A stretch of 64,000 nt of DNA from the NCBI GenBank assembly GCA_028564925.1, contig CM053027.1:244429649-244493648 (forward strand). The letters are read 5' to 3'. Of the stretch, positions 21,224 through 31,760 are shown in pieces. The position numbers and the translations under genes were made by a program. How positions within the stretch are numbered: the first letter of the stretch is position 1; each line of letters opens with the position of its first letter. The notes beneath the pieces are model-generated. The model saw nothing but the letters and a program-made list of their open reading frames with translations. It made no database searches and had not been told where the DNA came from. Origin of the DNA: Lithobates sylvaticus. Its lineage: Eukaryota > Chordata > Amphibia > Anura > Ranidae.

Positions 21224-22110
21224 ACCCTCCTGTGACTGACGGTCCCCGCTGTCTGCTCTACAACGTTCTGTGTCTGAAACCTGATCTGAAGACTGTTTAC
21301 CTGTGTTTGACCCGGCTATCCTTGACCATCCGCTCTGTCCCTGTGTATCGACCTTGGCTTGTCTTTGACCATCCTATTGTTTGCTCCATCTGTACCTTGC
21401 TGCCAGCCTGATATCTGACCCGGCCTGTCTGACCATTCCAGAGCCAGCTTACCTGCTGTTCCAGCCTGCATACAGATCCAAGTCTGCCTGTTGTTCCAGT
21501 CTGCACACAGATACAAGTCTGCCTGTTGTTCCAGTCTGCACACAGATACAAGTCTGCCTGTTGTTCCAGTCTGCATACAGATCCAGCTTACCTGTTGTAC
21601 CAGCCTGCATACAGATCCAAGTCTGCCTGTTGTTCCAGTCTGCATACAGATCCAGCTTACCTGTTGTTCCAGCCTGCACACAGTTCCAGCTTACCTGTTG
21701 TTCCAGTCTGCATACAGATCCAGCTTACCTGTTGTTCCAGTCTGCACACAGTTCCAGCTTACCTGTTGTTCCAGTCTGCATACAGATCCAGCTTACCTGT
21801 TGTTCCAGTCTGCATACAGATCCAGCTTACCTGTTGTTCCAGTCTGCATACAGATCCAGCTTACCTGTTGTTCCAGTCTGCATACAGATCCAAGTCTGCC
21901 TGTTGTTCCAGTCTGCCTACAGCTACCTACTTACCTCATCCGCTGAGCTTATCCAGGAAGCTCTTGTGCCGGTCTGACCATTCCTGCCAGGCACCTGTGC
22001 CCCTCCTGACTCCTGGTCCTACTGTCCCATCATCAGGGGACCGGCGAGCGGGAGCCGCAAGGGAGGCCCTTCTCTGCCAATCAGACTCATCACCACCAGG
22101 GAGCGTGACA
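21032..22110 (+). repeat. 3' LTR of chromovirus B (1,079 bp)
   Basis: It is a near-identical copy of the 5' LTR, including the 35-bp array (about 21,443-21,925) with the same unit order as far as I can follow it. GCTCC at 22111-22115 is the right target duplication. Confidence 0.95.
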
Positions 22111-22622
22111 GCTCCAGTGTCCAGGAGGGCCTTTGTGTACACTCCTTCCACCTGGATGGGTACAGTAGGGGATGGACCAACTAGCTCTTCCGGGTAAGGC
22201 TGAGTTGATGCTGTCCTCTTCTTCTGACTCTTTGCTTTACCAGCACTGGATTTGCGCTTGCTCCTTTCTTGAGCCTGGTATGCATTAATTTTCTCCCTCT
22301 TAGTGGGAGTGTGAACCCGTTGAGGGACATTGTTATCTCTCACTTTGAAGAGTTCACGCTTGGGGGTGCTGTGTCTCTCCGGAGGGGTCTTGCCCCCTTT
22401 CTCTGGAGTGCACCTTGGTTGAGGATCCCTGGGCCCCTTTTGAGGGGTTTGGTCTCCTCGCTTTCTCTTCCTGTTGTGCTTCTTGGAGCTCACTGAAGGT
22501 GATGGGCACCCGGTTGACTCCTTCACCGGGGCCCTTTGGCGTTTCCCGCCGGCTGGCGGCTTTCTGCCTTCTTCTTCTTGGGACTGGCACATACAGCTGC
22601 AATATGACCAATTCCTCCACAA
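22111..22622 (-). pseudogene. pol: Element A: Gag-Pol junction and protease start
   Basis: On the minus strand a basic Lys/Pro-rich linker (KRKRGDQTPQKG) leads to VEGVYTKALLDTGA, the active-site block of a retropepsin (DTG). The frame overlaps the end of gag by about 100 nt and is shifted by one base relative to it, as expected for elements that make Gag-Pol by frameshifting. Element B interrupts the protease just after the DTG block. Confidence 0.85.
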
Positions 22623-23638
22623 TTAAAGCAAATCATCTCACCGTAGTCAGGTGGGGATGCTGGTGCTGAAACAGCTGGAAACAATTCCTTCCTGCCTGTT
22701 TCTTTCTTGGGACTGGGCGTCTCTTTCGCCACTAGGGACGTCAGTATCTCCATCATCTGGGACATCTGCAACTTCAGGGCATCTACCTCTGTGTCTCTTT
22801 CAGGGGTTAAGGCCGACCTGACCGTGGCCACTGGAAGTTTTGTAGACCCCATCACCTGCTTCTCCCTTTTCTCTTCCAACATGGCCTCCTCTTCTCTGAC
22901 CACTCGGATGAGGTCAGGGTAGTCCAGTTCTGTGACTTTTTCTGTCCCACCAAACACACCTTCCAGGATGTCTATGTAGTCCTGGGCAGTGCAATCCTTT
23001 TTACTCGTCTTCAGATTGCGTATGGCCTCTAAGGCAGGTCCTTTTAGGCTCTCAACAATCCTTTGCTTCTTTCTGCCTTCTGAGACCTCCCATTCCTCTA
23101 GGGCCTGCGTGGCACCATCTAACCACTCCTCAAATCCCTCTTCTCCCGAGGGTACAGGTGTCCTCCCTGAAAACATCCGGAGCCTCCTGTATCCCGACAT
23201 TGGGTAATCCCCGGGGTCTCTTCTGCACTGGGTCACAATCTCCCCTAGGACAGCACACAGTTCTGCACTAAGAGTAGTCTGTGCGGGACTTTCCGCGCCC
23301 TTCTGCTCTTCCTTCTTTGGGGATAGAATGGCTTTCATAGGAGAACAGTCTCCCTTGCGCGGCAGCGCATGCAGCAATTGGTAGGCCTGACCATTCGGTG
23401 CCTGTATGCTTTGGCTCCTGAACTGCTCTGGAGTCTCTTCCTTCCATTCTATTAAGGCGTATGTGTACCCAGCATCATTTCTCATGTCCATTATCCATGA
23501 CTTCTGGCATGGGGATAATGACATTATGAGCTGCTTGACTGCCTCTCTCTGCCACATCCCTGGCAGTTCAATGACTGCTGCTGCGGCTGGGTCAGCGGCC
23601 CATGTTGCGGACCACCGTCCCACTTCTATTGGGTCCAT
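22523..23638 (-). CDS. gag: Gag of element A, PNMA-like (371 aa)
   Basis: The start MDPIEVGRW is chosen because it is the first Met after the primer site; the frame is open further back into the LTR. The N-terminal ~100 residues (GYTYALIEWKEE) recall the N-terminal domain of PNMA proteins. Next comes a capsid-like block with MFSGRTPVPSGEEGFEEWL, LEEWEVSEGRKKQRIVESL and GPALEAIRNLK. It lines up with PNMA1 as I remember it (LFSGRDIPGPGEE.F..WL; LEEWQVSDVEKRRRLMESL; GPA..VIRILK). A CCHC knuckle (CFNCGGIGHIAAVC) lies near the C terminus. PNMA genes are known domesticated Ty3/Gypsy gags, and this looks like a relative of their source lineage. I see the gag frame as uninterrupted; the element as a whole is broken. 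Confidence 0.85.
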   Translation of the reverse strand: MDPIEVGRWSATWAADPAAAAVIELPGMWQREAVKQLIMSLSPCQKSWIMDMRNDAGYTYALIEWKEETPEQFRSQSIQAPNGQAYQLLHALPRKGDCSPMKAILSPKKEEQKGAESPAQTTLSAELCAVLGEIVTQCRRDPGDYPMSGYRRLRMFSGRTPVPSGEEGFEEWLDGATQALEEWEVSEGRKKQRIVESLKGPALEAIRNLKTSKKDCTAQDYIDILEGVFGGTEKVTELDYPDLIRVVREEEAMLEEKREKQVMGSTKLPVATVRSALTPERDTEVDALKLQMSQMMEILTSLVAKETPSPKKETGRKELFPAVSAPASPPDYGEMICFNCGGIGHIAAVCASPKKKKAESRQPAGNAKGPR

Positions 23639-23675
23639 GCCGGCACCTTCTGGCGGCTTTTCCCGCTGACTCAGA

Positions 23676-23693
23676 ATCCCGGACGAGCCCCCA
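23676..23693 (-). promoter_or_regulatory. Primer-binding site of element A, tRNA-Pro type
   Basis: The minus strand reads TGGGGGCTCGTCCGGGAT, two bases inside the 5' LTR. From memory this is identical, over 18 nt, to the tRNA-Pro primer site of murine leukaemia virus. Confidence 0.9.
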
Positions 23694-23695
23694 CG

Positions 23696-25200
23696 TGTAG
23701 CGCTACCCCCAGTTAAGAGAGCCGCTGGTTTGTTTTGGGTCCCTGAGTACAGCTCCACCAACCCCCGGAAATTTGGCTCTACCCGCTCTGGCACAGTTAG
23801 TAAAGGGGTATGTCCCTATGCACATAAAACTTAGCTTATACTCTAAAGCCCCATACACACGGTCGGACTTTTTCATCAATTTGGTCCGATCGGACAAGGT
23901 TGTTGAAAAATCAGACCGTGTGTATGCACCATCGGACAGTGTTCGTCGGTTTGTCCGACGGACAAAGTCTTATCTCCTGCTGGAAAGATTTGCCGTCAAC
24001 CCGGTCCGATCACACCAAACCCGATCGTGTGTACGGTTGTCCGATCGGACAAAGTGCTACGCATGCTCAGATCACATTACAAGACCAAAGCTATTGGCTA
24101 CTAGCCTCTACGTTGTCCCGTCGTAGGCAACAAACGTCACCACGTTCAGAATGATCGGATTTTCCGACAACTTTGTCCGACCGTGTGTACGCAAAACCAA
24201 CATCGGACAAAGTACGACGGACATGATCCGACGGACCTGGTCCGCGGATTGTCCGACCGTGTGTATGGGGCTTAAGTGTAATTGGTATGAACTCACAAGC
24301 AGACTGCTGAAATAAGAATAACTGGCTTTACTTTTGTCAGTAAGGAAAAGAAATAGCAACATGCGTTTGAACATATGACTTACAATACTTTAGCAGGTCC
24401 CTGCAATATGCACTTTAACATGTACACACATATGTAACAACTGGCAGTGGGGAAACGGAGCGCCCAGTGTGGCGACCGTCTGCTATGCACCCCTGAGGTG
24501 CAATAAATCTATCTGCGCCTACCTAACGGACCAGGCCTGATCCCTAGCAATAGAGCTCAGTCCTTGTACTAGTACAGTGTTCTTCACCGGCAATGAATCT
24601 GTAGAGGTGGTGCACATGTAGCTTTAAATGGTGTCTTTGTAATCCACAAAAAGTAACATTGCTGCTCTGAGGTAAATTGCGCCTAGGCAGTTCAGTAGGC
24701 ATAAAACGTGTGTATCAATGCAGGATGAGCCTTCCGGCTCTCTCACCAATCCTTGGGTACCGTCCTCAGCTCCGGTCCCTCCAATGGTGGCTCTGGTCTC
24801 TTCAATGGCGGCGTCCGGTCTCCTCAGTCACAGCCCTGAACTCCGGTCATCAGCTCCGTCCGACCGACAGTAAGGGGAAGTCTCCGCTCCGCTGCTGTGG
24901 ACTCTGAGGGGTGAGAGTCTCACTCCATCGGCTGCAAGGCCCAGGCTTCAGGCCTTCAGCTCCGGTCCGCACAGGTGTCTCCGCTGGCTGTCTTCTCCGC
25001 GTCACAAGCTCTGTCAGCAGAGGCAGGCCAGTCCTGTCAGGCCTCAGAAGAGGAAGTGTCCCAAGAGGAAGAGGCGGTCTCCGCTCTTCCTTTTTATAAC
25101 CTCCCCCAGCAGCCTCTCGGGCGGAAACAAGCAGCCCGGGAGCCTGGGGGATTATGGGAAATGTAGTCTCTTCCCCTAAAAGGGGTAGAACCCCGCTACA
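23696..25200 (-). repeat. 5' LTR of element A (1,505 bp with an inserted MITE)
   Basis: The ends are the same as the other LTR. It is longer by 429 bp, which is exactly the 426-bp MITE plus a 3-bp duplication. The right end abuts GATA, the target duplication. Confidence 0.95.
23847..24272. mobile_element. PIF/Harbinger-type MITE inside the LTR of A
   Basis: The terminal repeats are AGCCCCATACACACGGTCGG and CCGACCGTGTGTATGGGGCT, between TAA duplications (23844-23846, 24273-24275). The other LTR of A gives the empty site with a single TAA. The interior has subterminal repeats of TCCGA/TCGGA and no coding capacity. It inserted after A did. Confidence 0.95.
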
Positions 25201-25204
25201 GATA

Positions 25205-26340
25205 TAATTGTCACTCTAGCTATAAGGAAATTCTGACCCCCCTTGCTTATGATGTTCTACTCCCAAGAGGAATTTCAGTGAAGTTTAGTATAAACTTCCT
25301 TCCATTCCCAATATCTCCTGGGACAATAATGGTGATGCTGAAGAATCTGGTGACCCTTAGCTGTTTTGAGTGAAAGCTGATCTCCCCACCCCCTCGCCTA
25401 AATTTGTGGTCAGGTGCTGCTCCAATCACAAGTCTTTCTTATTTTGTTTACGGGCAGCAAGGTCCTTCATCAGGTGTCCATATTTTGCTTGACAGCCAAC
25501 TGGCAGTGACCGGCAGCAGCCTCGTGTTAAATCGTAATAGGATGAATCAAGAGATCTATAATGACCATCAAAGAATAGAGATACTAATCTGTATACCTTG
25601 CATGCCATAATTCTAAGGAGAAAAATAAATGCAAAGAAGAAAAAAAAACAAAAAAAAAAATCTTGATTAGAAGTATCAGTTGGAACCTTGGCAGAGTGAA
25701 TGTTAAATATGTGCTTATGTCTATTTGTGTAAGACAGATTTCTGGAAATCCCTTTCCTGCTTAAATATGTAGCTTTTTATTATACATTTTAGATGTGGCC
25801 GACTGAGAGCAAAAGCTGATTAAATCAGACTTAATGCCTTAAGACAGAATGTGTCATCTGAGAAATGAGGCATTTTACCATTGTGTGCTCCTTATAGAGA
25901 ATTTGGAAGCAAAACTGTGTTTGGGAAGTGACAGGCTGGAATAGAATGGAGTTTACTTTATTCATGTTGGCAATCATGATCTTTGTTGCTAAGGAAACCA
26001 TAACCACTTTCAAGAGGCATGCTGCTGACAGCACTAGTACGGTGCTTAGCTGTCCATATGCGGCAGTGACAATGTGTACAGTGTTCTGATTTATTAGCAT
26101 TATTTCATATTTAACATCTAAATTACCATGTTTTCTAATTTTAATCTGAATGATTCAATATATATTTTACATTTTTACATCATACCATATTTTAATAATG
26201 GTACATATTAGAATTCTATTATAAAAATGTAGAATATAAGATTAAAACGATTCTTTCACTGGTATAGAAAGCAAATACCACCTCCCCTTCGGGTTAGGTA
26301 AAATTAACAGAAGAATCATTTGTATATTTGTGTGTCTCAA
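25205..26340. other. No gene seen; flank of element A
   Basis: About 1.1 kb of AT-rich sequence with A-tracts (25,620-25,660). The open frames are short and not protein-like. It may hold an old diverged repeat, but I cannot name one. Confidence 0.5.
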
Positions 26341-26349
26341 GCTTTAGCT

Positions 26350-27977
26350 GTTATATGAATTTTTTCCCATGTTTATAACAGTACCACAGCTAAATTAAAT
26401 TTCTAAAAGGAAAAAAAGTAATTTAAAACTGCTTGTGGCTATAATGTATTGTCGGGTCCCGGCAATATAGATAAATATCATTGAAAAAAAATGGGTCTGG
26501 TATGGATATTAAGGGGAACCCCGCACCCAAATTTAAAAAGAAAATTGCATGGGGGTCCCCCCAAAATCCATACCAGGCCCTTCAGGTCTGGTATGGATTT
26601 TAAGGGGAACCCCGAGCCAAAACTAAAAAAAAAGGCCATAGGGGTCCCCCCAAAATCCATACCGGACCCTTATCCGTGCATGCAACCTGGCACATTGTAC
26701 CCCTACACATTCACCAAAAAAAGTGTCAAAACGTTAAAAATTACAGTAGACAATTTGGTCCTTTATTAAATCCTTTAGTTAAAAAAACTGTCCTGTGATG
26801 TCCATTCATCTTTGATCACAGTGTCTGGCGACCGGATAAAAAAAAAAAAAAAAGGGAAAAAACTCTGCCTCCACGGGAGGCTCCCGCTGGCTGAAACCTC
26901 TTTGCGATGACAGCTGGTATATAGCTGAGGGCGGGGCCACTGGTGACGTAAAAAGGGTGACCCCGTCCCCTTCTGACGTTACACAATGTCACAAAAGACT
27001 TGTCCCAAATTGTCTTCTGTCATTTTTAAAATGTTGACACTTTTTTTGGTGAATGTGTAGGGGTACAATGTGCCTGATACCCATTCACATGGGGGGACTG
27101 GGATCTGGGGGTTCCCTTGTTAAAGGGGGCTTGGGGGGACCCCAAAGCACCCTCCCAATGATAAGTGGAAGTGGCCTGGTACGGTTCAGGAGGGGGGCGC
27201 TCTCTCATCCCCCCTTTTCCTGCGGCCTGCCAGGTTGCGTGCTCCGATAAGGGTCTGGTATGGATTTTGATTGGACCCCTATGCCATATTTTTTTTATTT
27301 TGGCTCGGGGTTCCCCAGGAAATCCATACCAGACCTGAAGGGCCTGGTATGGATTTTGGGGGGACCCCCACGCAATTTTTTTTTTTAATTTGGGTGTGGG
27401 GTTTCTTAATGATCCATACCAGACCTTAATATCCATATCCTTAATATCCATACCAGACCCAAAGGGCCTGGTAATGGACTGGGGGGATGCCATTTTTTTC
27501 AATGATTTTTATCTATATTGCCGAGACCCGACAATACATTACAGCCGCAAGCAGTTTTAAATGATTTTTTTCCTTTAAAAATGTCATAATTTTGTTGTGG
27601 TACTAGGAAAGATGTGCTACTTTATGGGCATACTAAGGACACCCCCCAGGCATGATATTTAAAGGAATATTTTATTTTTATCGTATATAACTTGCATATA
27701 AGCCTTTAAAATGAGCACTTTTAGTTTTTCATGTTAGTGTCCTATTGACACTCCTATTGACACTCACAAAACGCTCCTGCCCATTGAATTGAATGAGCAG
27801 CGCTTACAAAATGCCTTAAAAGTTCCTTAAAAGCTGCAAAACTGGAATTTTTTAACTGCGTCTCGTGGCTTTCGAATTTGCCACAAATGCCGCATATTGT
27901 TTGCTGTTCAGCAAACGGGCGGACACCCGATGTTCCAGTCGAACTTACATTCAACTCGAACCTCGGGCTCATCCCTA
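26350..27977 (-). mobile_element. Non-autonomous hAT-type foldback element
   Basis: The right end, read on the minus strand, is TAGGGATGAGCCCGAGG, a hAT-type terminus. Long imperfect inverted arms run inward: AACAGTACCACAG ... ATGTATTGTCGGGTC (from ~26,380) is mirrored by GACCCGACAATACAT ... GTGGTACTAGG (to ~27,610). The innermost parts, CACATTCACCAAAAAAAGTG and its complement, lie at ~26,705 and ~27,040. The arms contain repeats of GGTCTGGTATGGATTTTAAG and its reverse, a motif I remember as very common in ranid frogs. The left terminus is missing or too diverged to see. There is no coding capacity. Confidence 0.7.
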
Positions 27978-28489
27978 TTACCTGGTTTGGAGCCTGTTTT
28001 CTTTGATAGAGAACTATTATTGGGTAGGGATGCACCGATAGCAGTTTTTTAGACTGAGTGCGAGTACCGATACTTTTTCTCAAGTACTCCCCCAATACCA
28101 GTTACTGAAACCTACTTTTAGTGTCATGTGACAGTTTTTATAGACTAATGAAAAATTATTACTTGAGCCTAGGTTCAAACTGATATGGTGCTGGGAACCG
28201 CATTCGGTGATTCGGACAGAAACCCCTTAGCATTCCTGTTCAAATCACATATGTTTCTTTGAAGTGCAATTTGAGCCCATTCATTTTGTATGGGCTCAAA
28301 TTGCACTGCACCAAATGAAAAAGGCGCAGGCAGGTTTCAGTCTTAGCATTGGAGCATTTTGCACAAGAATCCATCAGACCTGATTCACTTCTCCCCAATT
28401 AGTTCCAGATCACAGGCCAGTCCCTTACTCTGATAGCATTCTGCTCCACATTCTACTTTCATTTCCTCCACTTTGATCATCAGCACTGA

Positions 28490-29130
28490 CCATGGAGATC
28501 AGAGGAGCGCTGCAAGAACAGGTTAATGACACATGGAGATTGGAGGGTGGGGTGAAGTAAGAGGCTAATGATGCATATGGAGATGGAGAGGTACACTGAC
28601 AGGTTAATGGTGCATAAAGATGGGGGGTGCAGTAAGGGGTCAATGTATGGAGATAGGGGGAGGGGGTTTTAATTAAGGGGTTAATGTATCGCAATTGGGG
28701 AGTGGAAGGTGTGATGTAAAGGGTCATGGTGTAAATAGAGATGGGGAGGTGCAGGAAGGGATTAAGGATGCATATGGAGATAGTGAGGTGCAAAAAGGAG
28801 TTACTGTATAAAGATGAGGAGGTACAATATGGGTTAATGTATAGAGATGGGGTGATGGGCAGTAAGGGATTACTGAAAGGAGATGGTGTGGGTGCAGTAA
28901 GGGGGTTAATGTATAAAGATGGGGTGATGGGCAGTAAGGGGTCACTGGATGGAGATTGTGTGGGTGCAGTAAGGGGTTAATGCATGGAGATGGAGTGATG
29001 GGCAGTAAGGGGTTACTGGATGGAGATGAGGTGGGTGGCAGTAAGGAGTTAATGTATATAAATGGGATGATGGGCAGTAAGAGGTTACTTGATGGAGATG
29101 GGGTGGGGGCAGTAAAAGGTTAATAATGAT
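28490..29130. repeat. Irregular minisatellite (GCAGTAAGGGGTTAATG type)
   Basis: Variants of GCAGTAAGGGGTTAATG + TATGGAGATGGGGTGATGG recur with spacing from about 25 to 60 bp. The open frames across it (for example 28741-28980) follow from the repeat and are not genes. Confidence 0.8.
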
Positions 29131-29726
29131 GCAGAGAGGTCGGGCTAGGTTCCACTCACCTCGAAGGGAAGAAAGACATGTTTTGTTTGAAATATCAGGA
29201 GTCAGCGGAAACAGAGGGAGGTGGAAGAGCCAGTGTCCGGAGTGTACATACAGGTGACCCACAGGGTGTAACAGTCAGTCCACCCCTCTCCTCCTAGACA
29301 TGCACTAAGGTCATGTCCTAGGTCTGTCATTTACCAGCCTGAGGACTCACAAACATGGTCCACGGCACCCAGCTCCCACTCCCACCGGGACCTTTCCAGA
29401 CCGCCCATGGAAGTTCCCCAGCACTCTCACCCTGGAGAGCCCATCAATGGTCAGTTACAGACGGGAAGGAGTTGGGGACCCACACTCCTGTCATCTCTGC
29501 TTCTAGGTTCACACTGGAGCCTTGGGGGCATTCGCATGTGATTCACTCAGGAATCGCACTGCATTCCTGTTCAAATTGCATGCAATTCTTTGCAGTGTGA
29601 TTTGATCCCATTCATTTTGTATGGGCTCAAATCACACCACAAAGCTATTGGTTTCAGGCATCGGCGCATTTTAACAAGTACTTGTGAAATGCCTGGTATC
29701 AGCACCAATACCGGTATCGGTACAAC

Positions 29727-30359
29727 CAGTGTTGCCAACCTACCAGATTGAAATTTACTGACACAACACCCACAATTTCCTGGCACAGCCAAGTTTTTAC
29801 TGGCATTTCCAAAAGTTACAACATTACAGTTTTAAGTGCAAATTGTAGTATTTAGGCTACAAACAAGTACACTATGCAATTAGCAATGTGATTTAAGGTA
29901 GATATTAGGGCAAAAAACATATTTCTTATTTTATTTTCAATATAGTAAGTAAGTAGCTCAGGGACAGGACTCAGGAGGGCAAGAAATGAGAACAGGAAGG
30001 CACACACACATGAAGTTGACTCTTTGGTCCCTTCAGTCCACTCCAGTCTAAACAGCACTGACAGTCCCGCTCCCAACCTGCCCTGCTCCTGTCCTGCAGA
30101 CCCACACACAAGGCTCTGGCGGCTCTGGTTGGCTCCCTTGCATGACATCACACGACACGCTCGGGCACCGCCTCCACCAGAGCCACTCGGTCACACTGTA
30201 GCAGGGACTCGGATGGTCTCGGCTGGCTCTGGACCGAGCCGAACATCACAGCCATATTTTTTACTGGCAACTTTTTCCTTTTACTGGCATTTACTGGCAG
30301 GAGAAAATTGCCTGTTTTTTACTGGCTGCCAGTAAAAATACTGACGGTTGGCAACACTG
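29727..30359. mobile_element. Nested hAT MITE with exact 8-bp target duplication
   Basis: The terminal repeats are CAGTGTTGCCAACC and GGTTGGCAACACTG. GGTACAAC flanks both sides (29719-29726, 30360-30367), exactly 8 bp as for hAT. The inner ends carry repeated TTTTTACTGGCA words. The 633-bp interior does not encode transposase. Confidence 0.93.
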
Positions 30360-30407
30360 GGTACAACCCTAATATTAAGTATTACTTTCAATGAATTCCT
30401 GGTATAA

Positions 30408-30570
30408 TGGGGTTGATTTACCAAAGACAAATCCAATTTGCACTACAAGTGTACTTCAAGTGCACTTAGAAGTGCAGTCACTGTAAATACGAGGAGAAGA
30501 TCGAAATGAGGGGAAGACATGCAGTGCACTTGTAGTGCAAAGTGGATTTGCCTTTGGTAAATAAACCCCA
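30408..30570. mobile_element. Small MITE with ~28-bp inverted ends
   Basis: TGGGGTTGATTTACCAAAG is mirrored by CTTTGGTAAATAAACCCCA. The interior is built from AAGTGCA/TGCACTT inverted words. The target duplication is not clear, so the superfamily is open. Confidence 0.75.
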
Positions 30571-30574
30571 ATGT

Positions 30575-31205
30575 GTCTTTGTCTCAACCTTTTAAGAACC
30601 TCAGCCCCTCTGACCCACCAGATTAAGTATACAAAGAACCCATTCTTTCCAGCAGCTCCTACGGGTATAGTGCTACAATTATTTAAACGATTATTCAAAG
30701 TATTGCAAACTACGATCTTATTCATTCTATATGTGGCACGTGTTAAGTGAGCATATGCTATTATTTTTCATGTAAAAATTACATTTGCATGCAATAGATT
30801 AAAAAAAAAAAAAAACTGCTGTTCCCAAACTCCATTTTTTTGGCAAAATGTTGCCAGCAAAATACATTGAAGACAATAGGGGATGCTTTTTTTAGACTTT
30901 TAGATGGCTCTTGGATGTTATTTTATCTTTTCCCAGTCTATTTTAAGGTATAGTATATGCTTATTGGTCCAAACAGCAATGTAAAAAATATAAAGCATTG
31001 TATTATTTTTTTAACAATAACAATATTATATAAATCATGACGAAGAGCAGGGTCTCTCGGAACTGTTGTGCATTGTGCATGGACTGATGCTAATAAAAGA
31101 ATTGCATGGATTGAGCAAGAAACTTTGGAGTGCATGAACTTCTTTAGGTAGATATATAATTTTGACTGTGTGGAGCCTCTCTGTCTCCTGCACTGGATTG
31201 ACAAG
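30575..31205. other. No gene seen; one ATGA-stem-GGAAC hairpin
   Basis: AT-rich sequence with an A-tract at 30,800. At 31036-31063 CATGACGAAGAG ... CTCTCGGAAC forms a 6-bp hairpin, with one bulge, between ATGA and GGAAC, followed by AATAAA at ~31,094. It resembles the PLE/foldback motif described elsewhere but is weak. Confidence 0.35.
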
Positions 31206-31211
31206 TGCTTA

Positions 31212-31595
31212 GTACACATGGTCGGATATTCCGATGGAAAAAGTCTGATCGGATTATGTTGTCGGAAAATCCGATCGTGTGTGGGCTCTAGCGGGCTTTT
31301 TCCGATCTCAAATTTTCCGACAACAAAATCCGATCAGACTTTTTCCAATCGAGTGTAGGGAATTCCGACGGAAAAAGTGCCATGGATGCTCAGATCAAAT
31401 TACGAGACCAAAGCTATTGGCTACTAGACTCTACATAGTCCCGTCATACGCAACGAACGTCACCACGTTCGGAACGATCAGATTTTCCGACAACTTTGTC
31501 TGACCGAGTGTATGCAACACCAGTTTCGCCCAAAATATGTTGGATAAAATCGGATAGATTTTGTGGTCGGAATTTCCGACCGTGTGTACGTGGGC
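31212..31595. mobile_element. PIF/Harbinger-type MITE, diverged relative of 23847-24272
   Basis: The ends are GTACACATGGTCGG and CCGACCGTGTGTACGTGGGC, with TTA on the left and TAA on the right. The interior shares long words with the MITE in the LTR of A (CCAAAGCTATTGGCTACTAG; AACGTCACCACGTTC). It is older, judging by divergence between its own ends. Confidence 0.8.
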
Positions 31596-31760
31596 TAAGA
31601 CACGTGAACCCCATCTGCTTGTTAGATACAGATTTTGTTTTATGTGCATTTGGTCATTGATGTATTTTCAGACAATTGAAAAAAGCTTATACTGCACTTT
31701 TATCACTGGATGTAGGCTTACTGTTTCTTTAAAATGTTCAAGTTGCTATTTGAACTCCAG

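Larger units (their letters stand above)
15635..22110 (+). mobile_element. Ty3/Gypsy chromovirus B, looks whole, inserted in A
   Basis: LTRs 15635-16716 and 21032-22110 both run TGTCATG...GTGACA. Exact 5-bp target duplications GCTCC flank it (15630-15634, 22111-22115). It has an initiator-Met-type primer site, one long gag-pol frame and a polypurine tract. The LTRs are 1,082 and 1,079 bp and nearly identical; the difference I saw is a short CCTTG/CCAG block near 16,005 and 21,400. The insertion is very young and necessarily younger than A. I see no break in the coding frame. It is on the opposite strand to A. Confidence 0.97.
10234..25200 (-). mobile_element. Ty3/Gypsy LTR element A (PNMA-like Gag), interrupted by element B
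   Basis: The two LTRs (10234-11309 and 23696-25200) begin TGTAGCG and end CGCTACA and lie between GATA target duplications (10230-10233 and 25201-25204). On the minus strand the order is 5' LTR, tRNA-Pro primer site, gag, protease, RT, RNase H, integrase, polypurine tract, 3' LTR. The LTRs are the same length once a later MITE in the 5' LTR is removed. I noticed only isolated mismatches (for example GGCAATT versus GGAAATT), so the insertion is young. Coding is broken: about three frame interruptions besides the insertion of B. Confidence 0.95.
28025..30371. mobile_element. Non-autonomous hAT element, split by a second hAT element
   Basis: The left end TAGGGATGCACCGATA is mirrored by a right end reading ACCGGTATCGGTACAAC + CCTA once the nested element at 29727-30359 is set aside. 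The interior holds an irregular minisatellite and Cys-poor low-complexity sequence and no transposase. I could not find a matching 8-bp duplication outside the ends (TTATTGGG versus ATATTAAG), so the termini may have decayed. Confidence 0.75.

Noticed and set aside
26491-27502. Frames containing PKIHTRPFRSGMDF as a conserved gene
   Set aside because: Repeated GGTCTGGTATGGATTTT words in a foldback element give these peptides on both strands.
28425-29262. Frames rich in TPYCPSPHLYTLT or its complement
   Set aside because: By-product of the GCAGTAAGGGGTTAATG minisatellite.
31036-31063. Hammerhead ribozyme
   Set aside because: Only ATGA and a GGAAC box with a short bulged stem are present; the CUGAUGA core is missing, so I kept it as a weak motif only.
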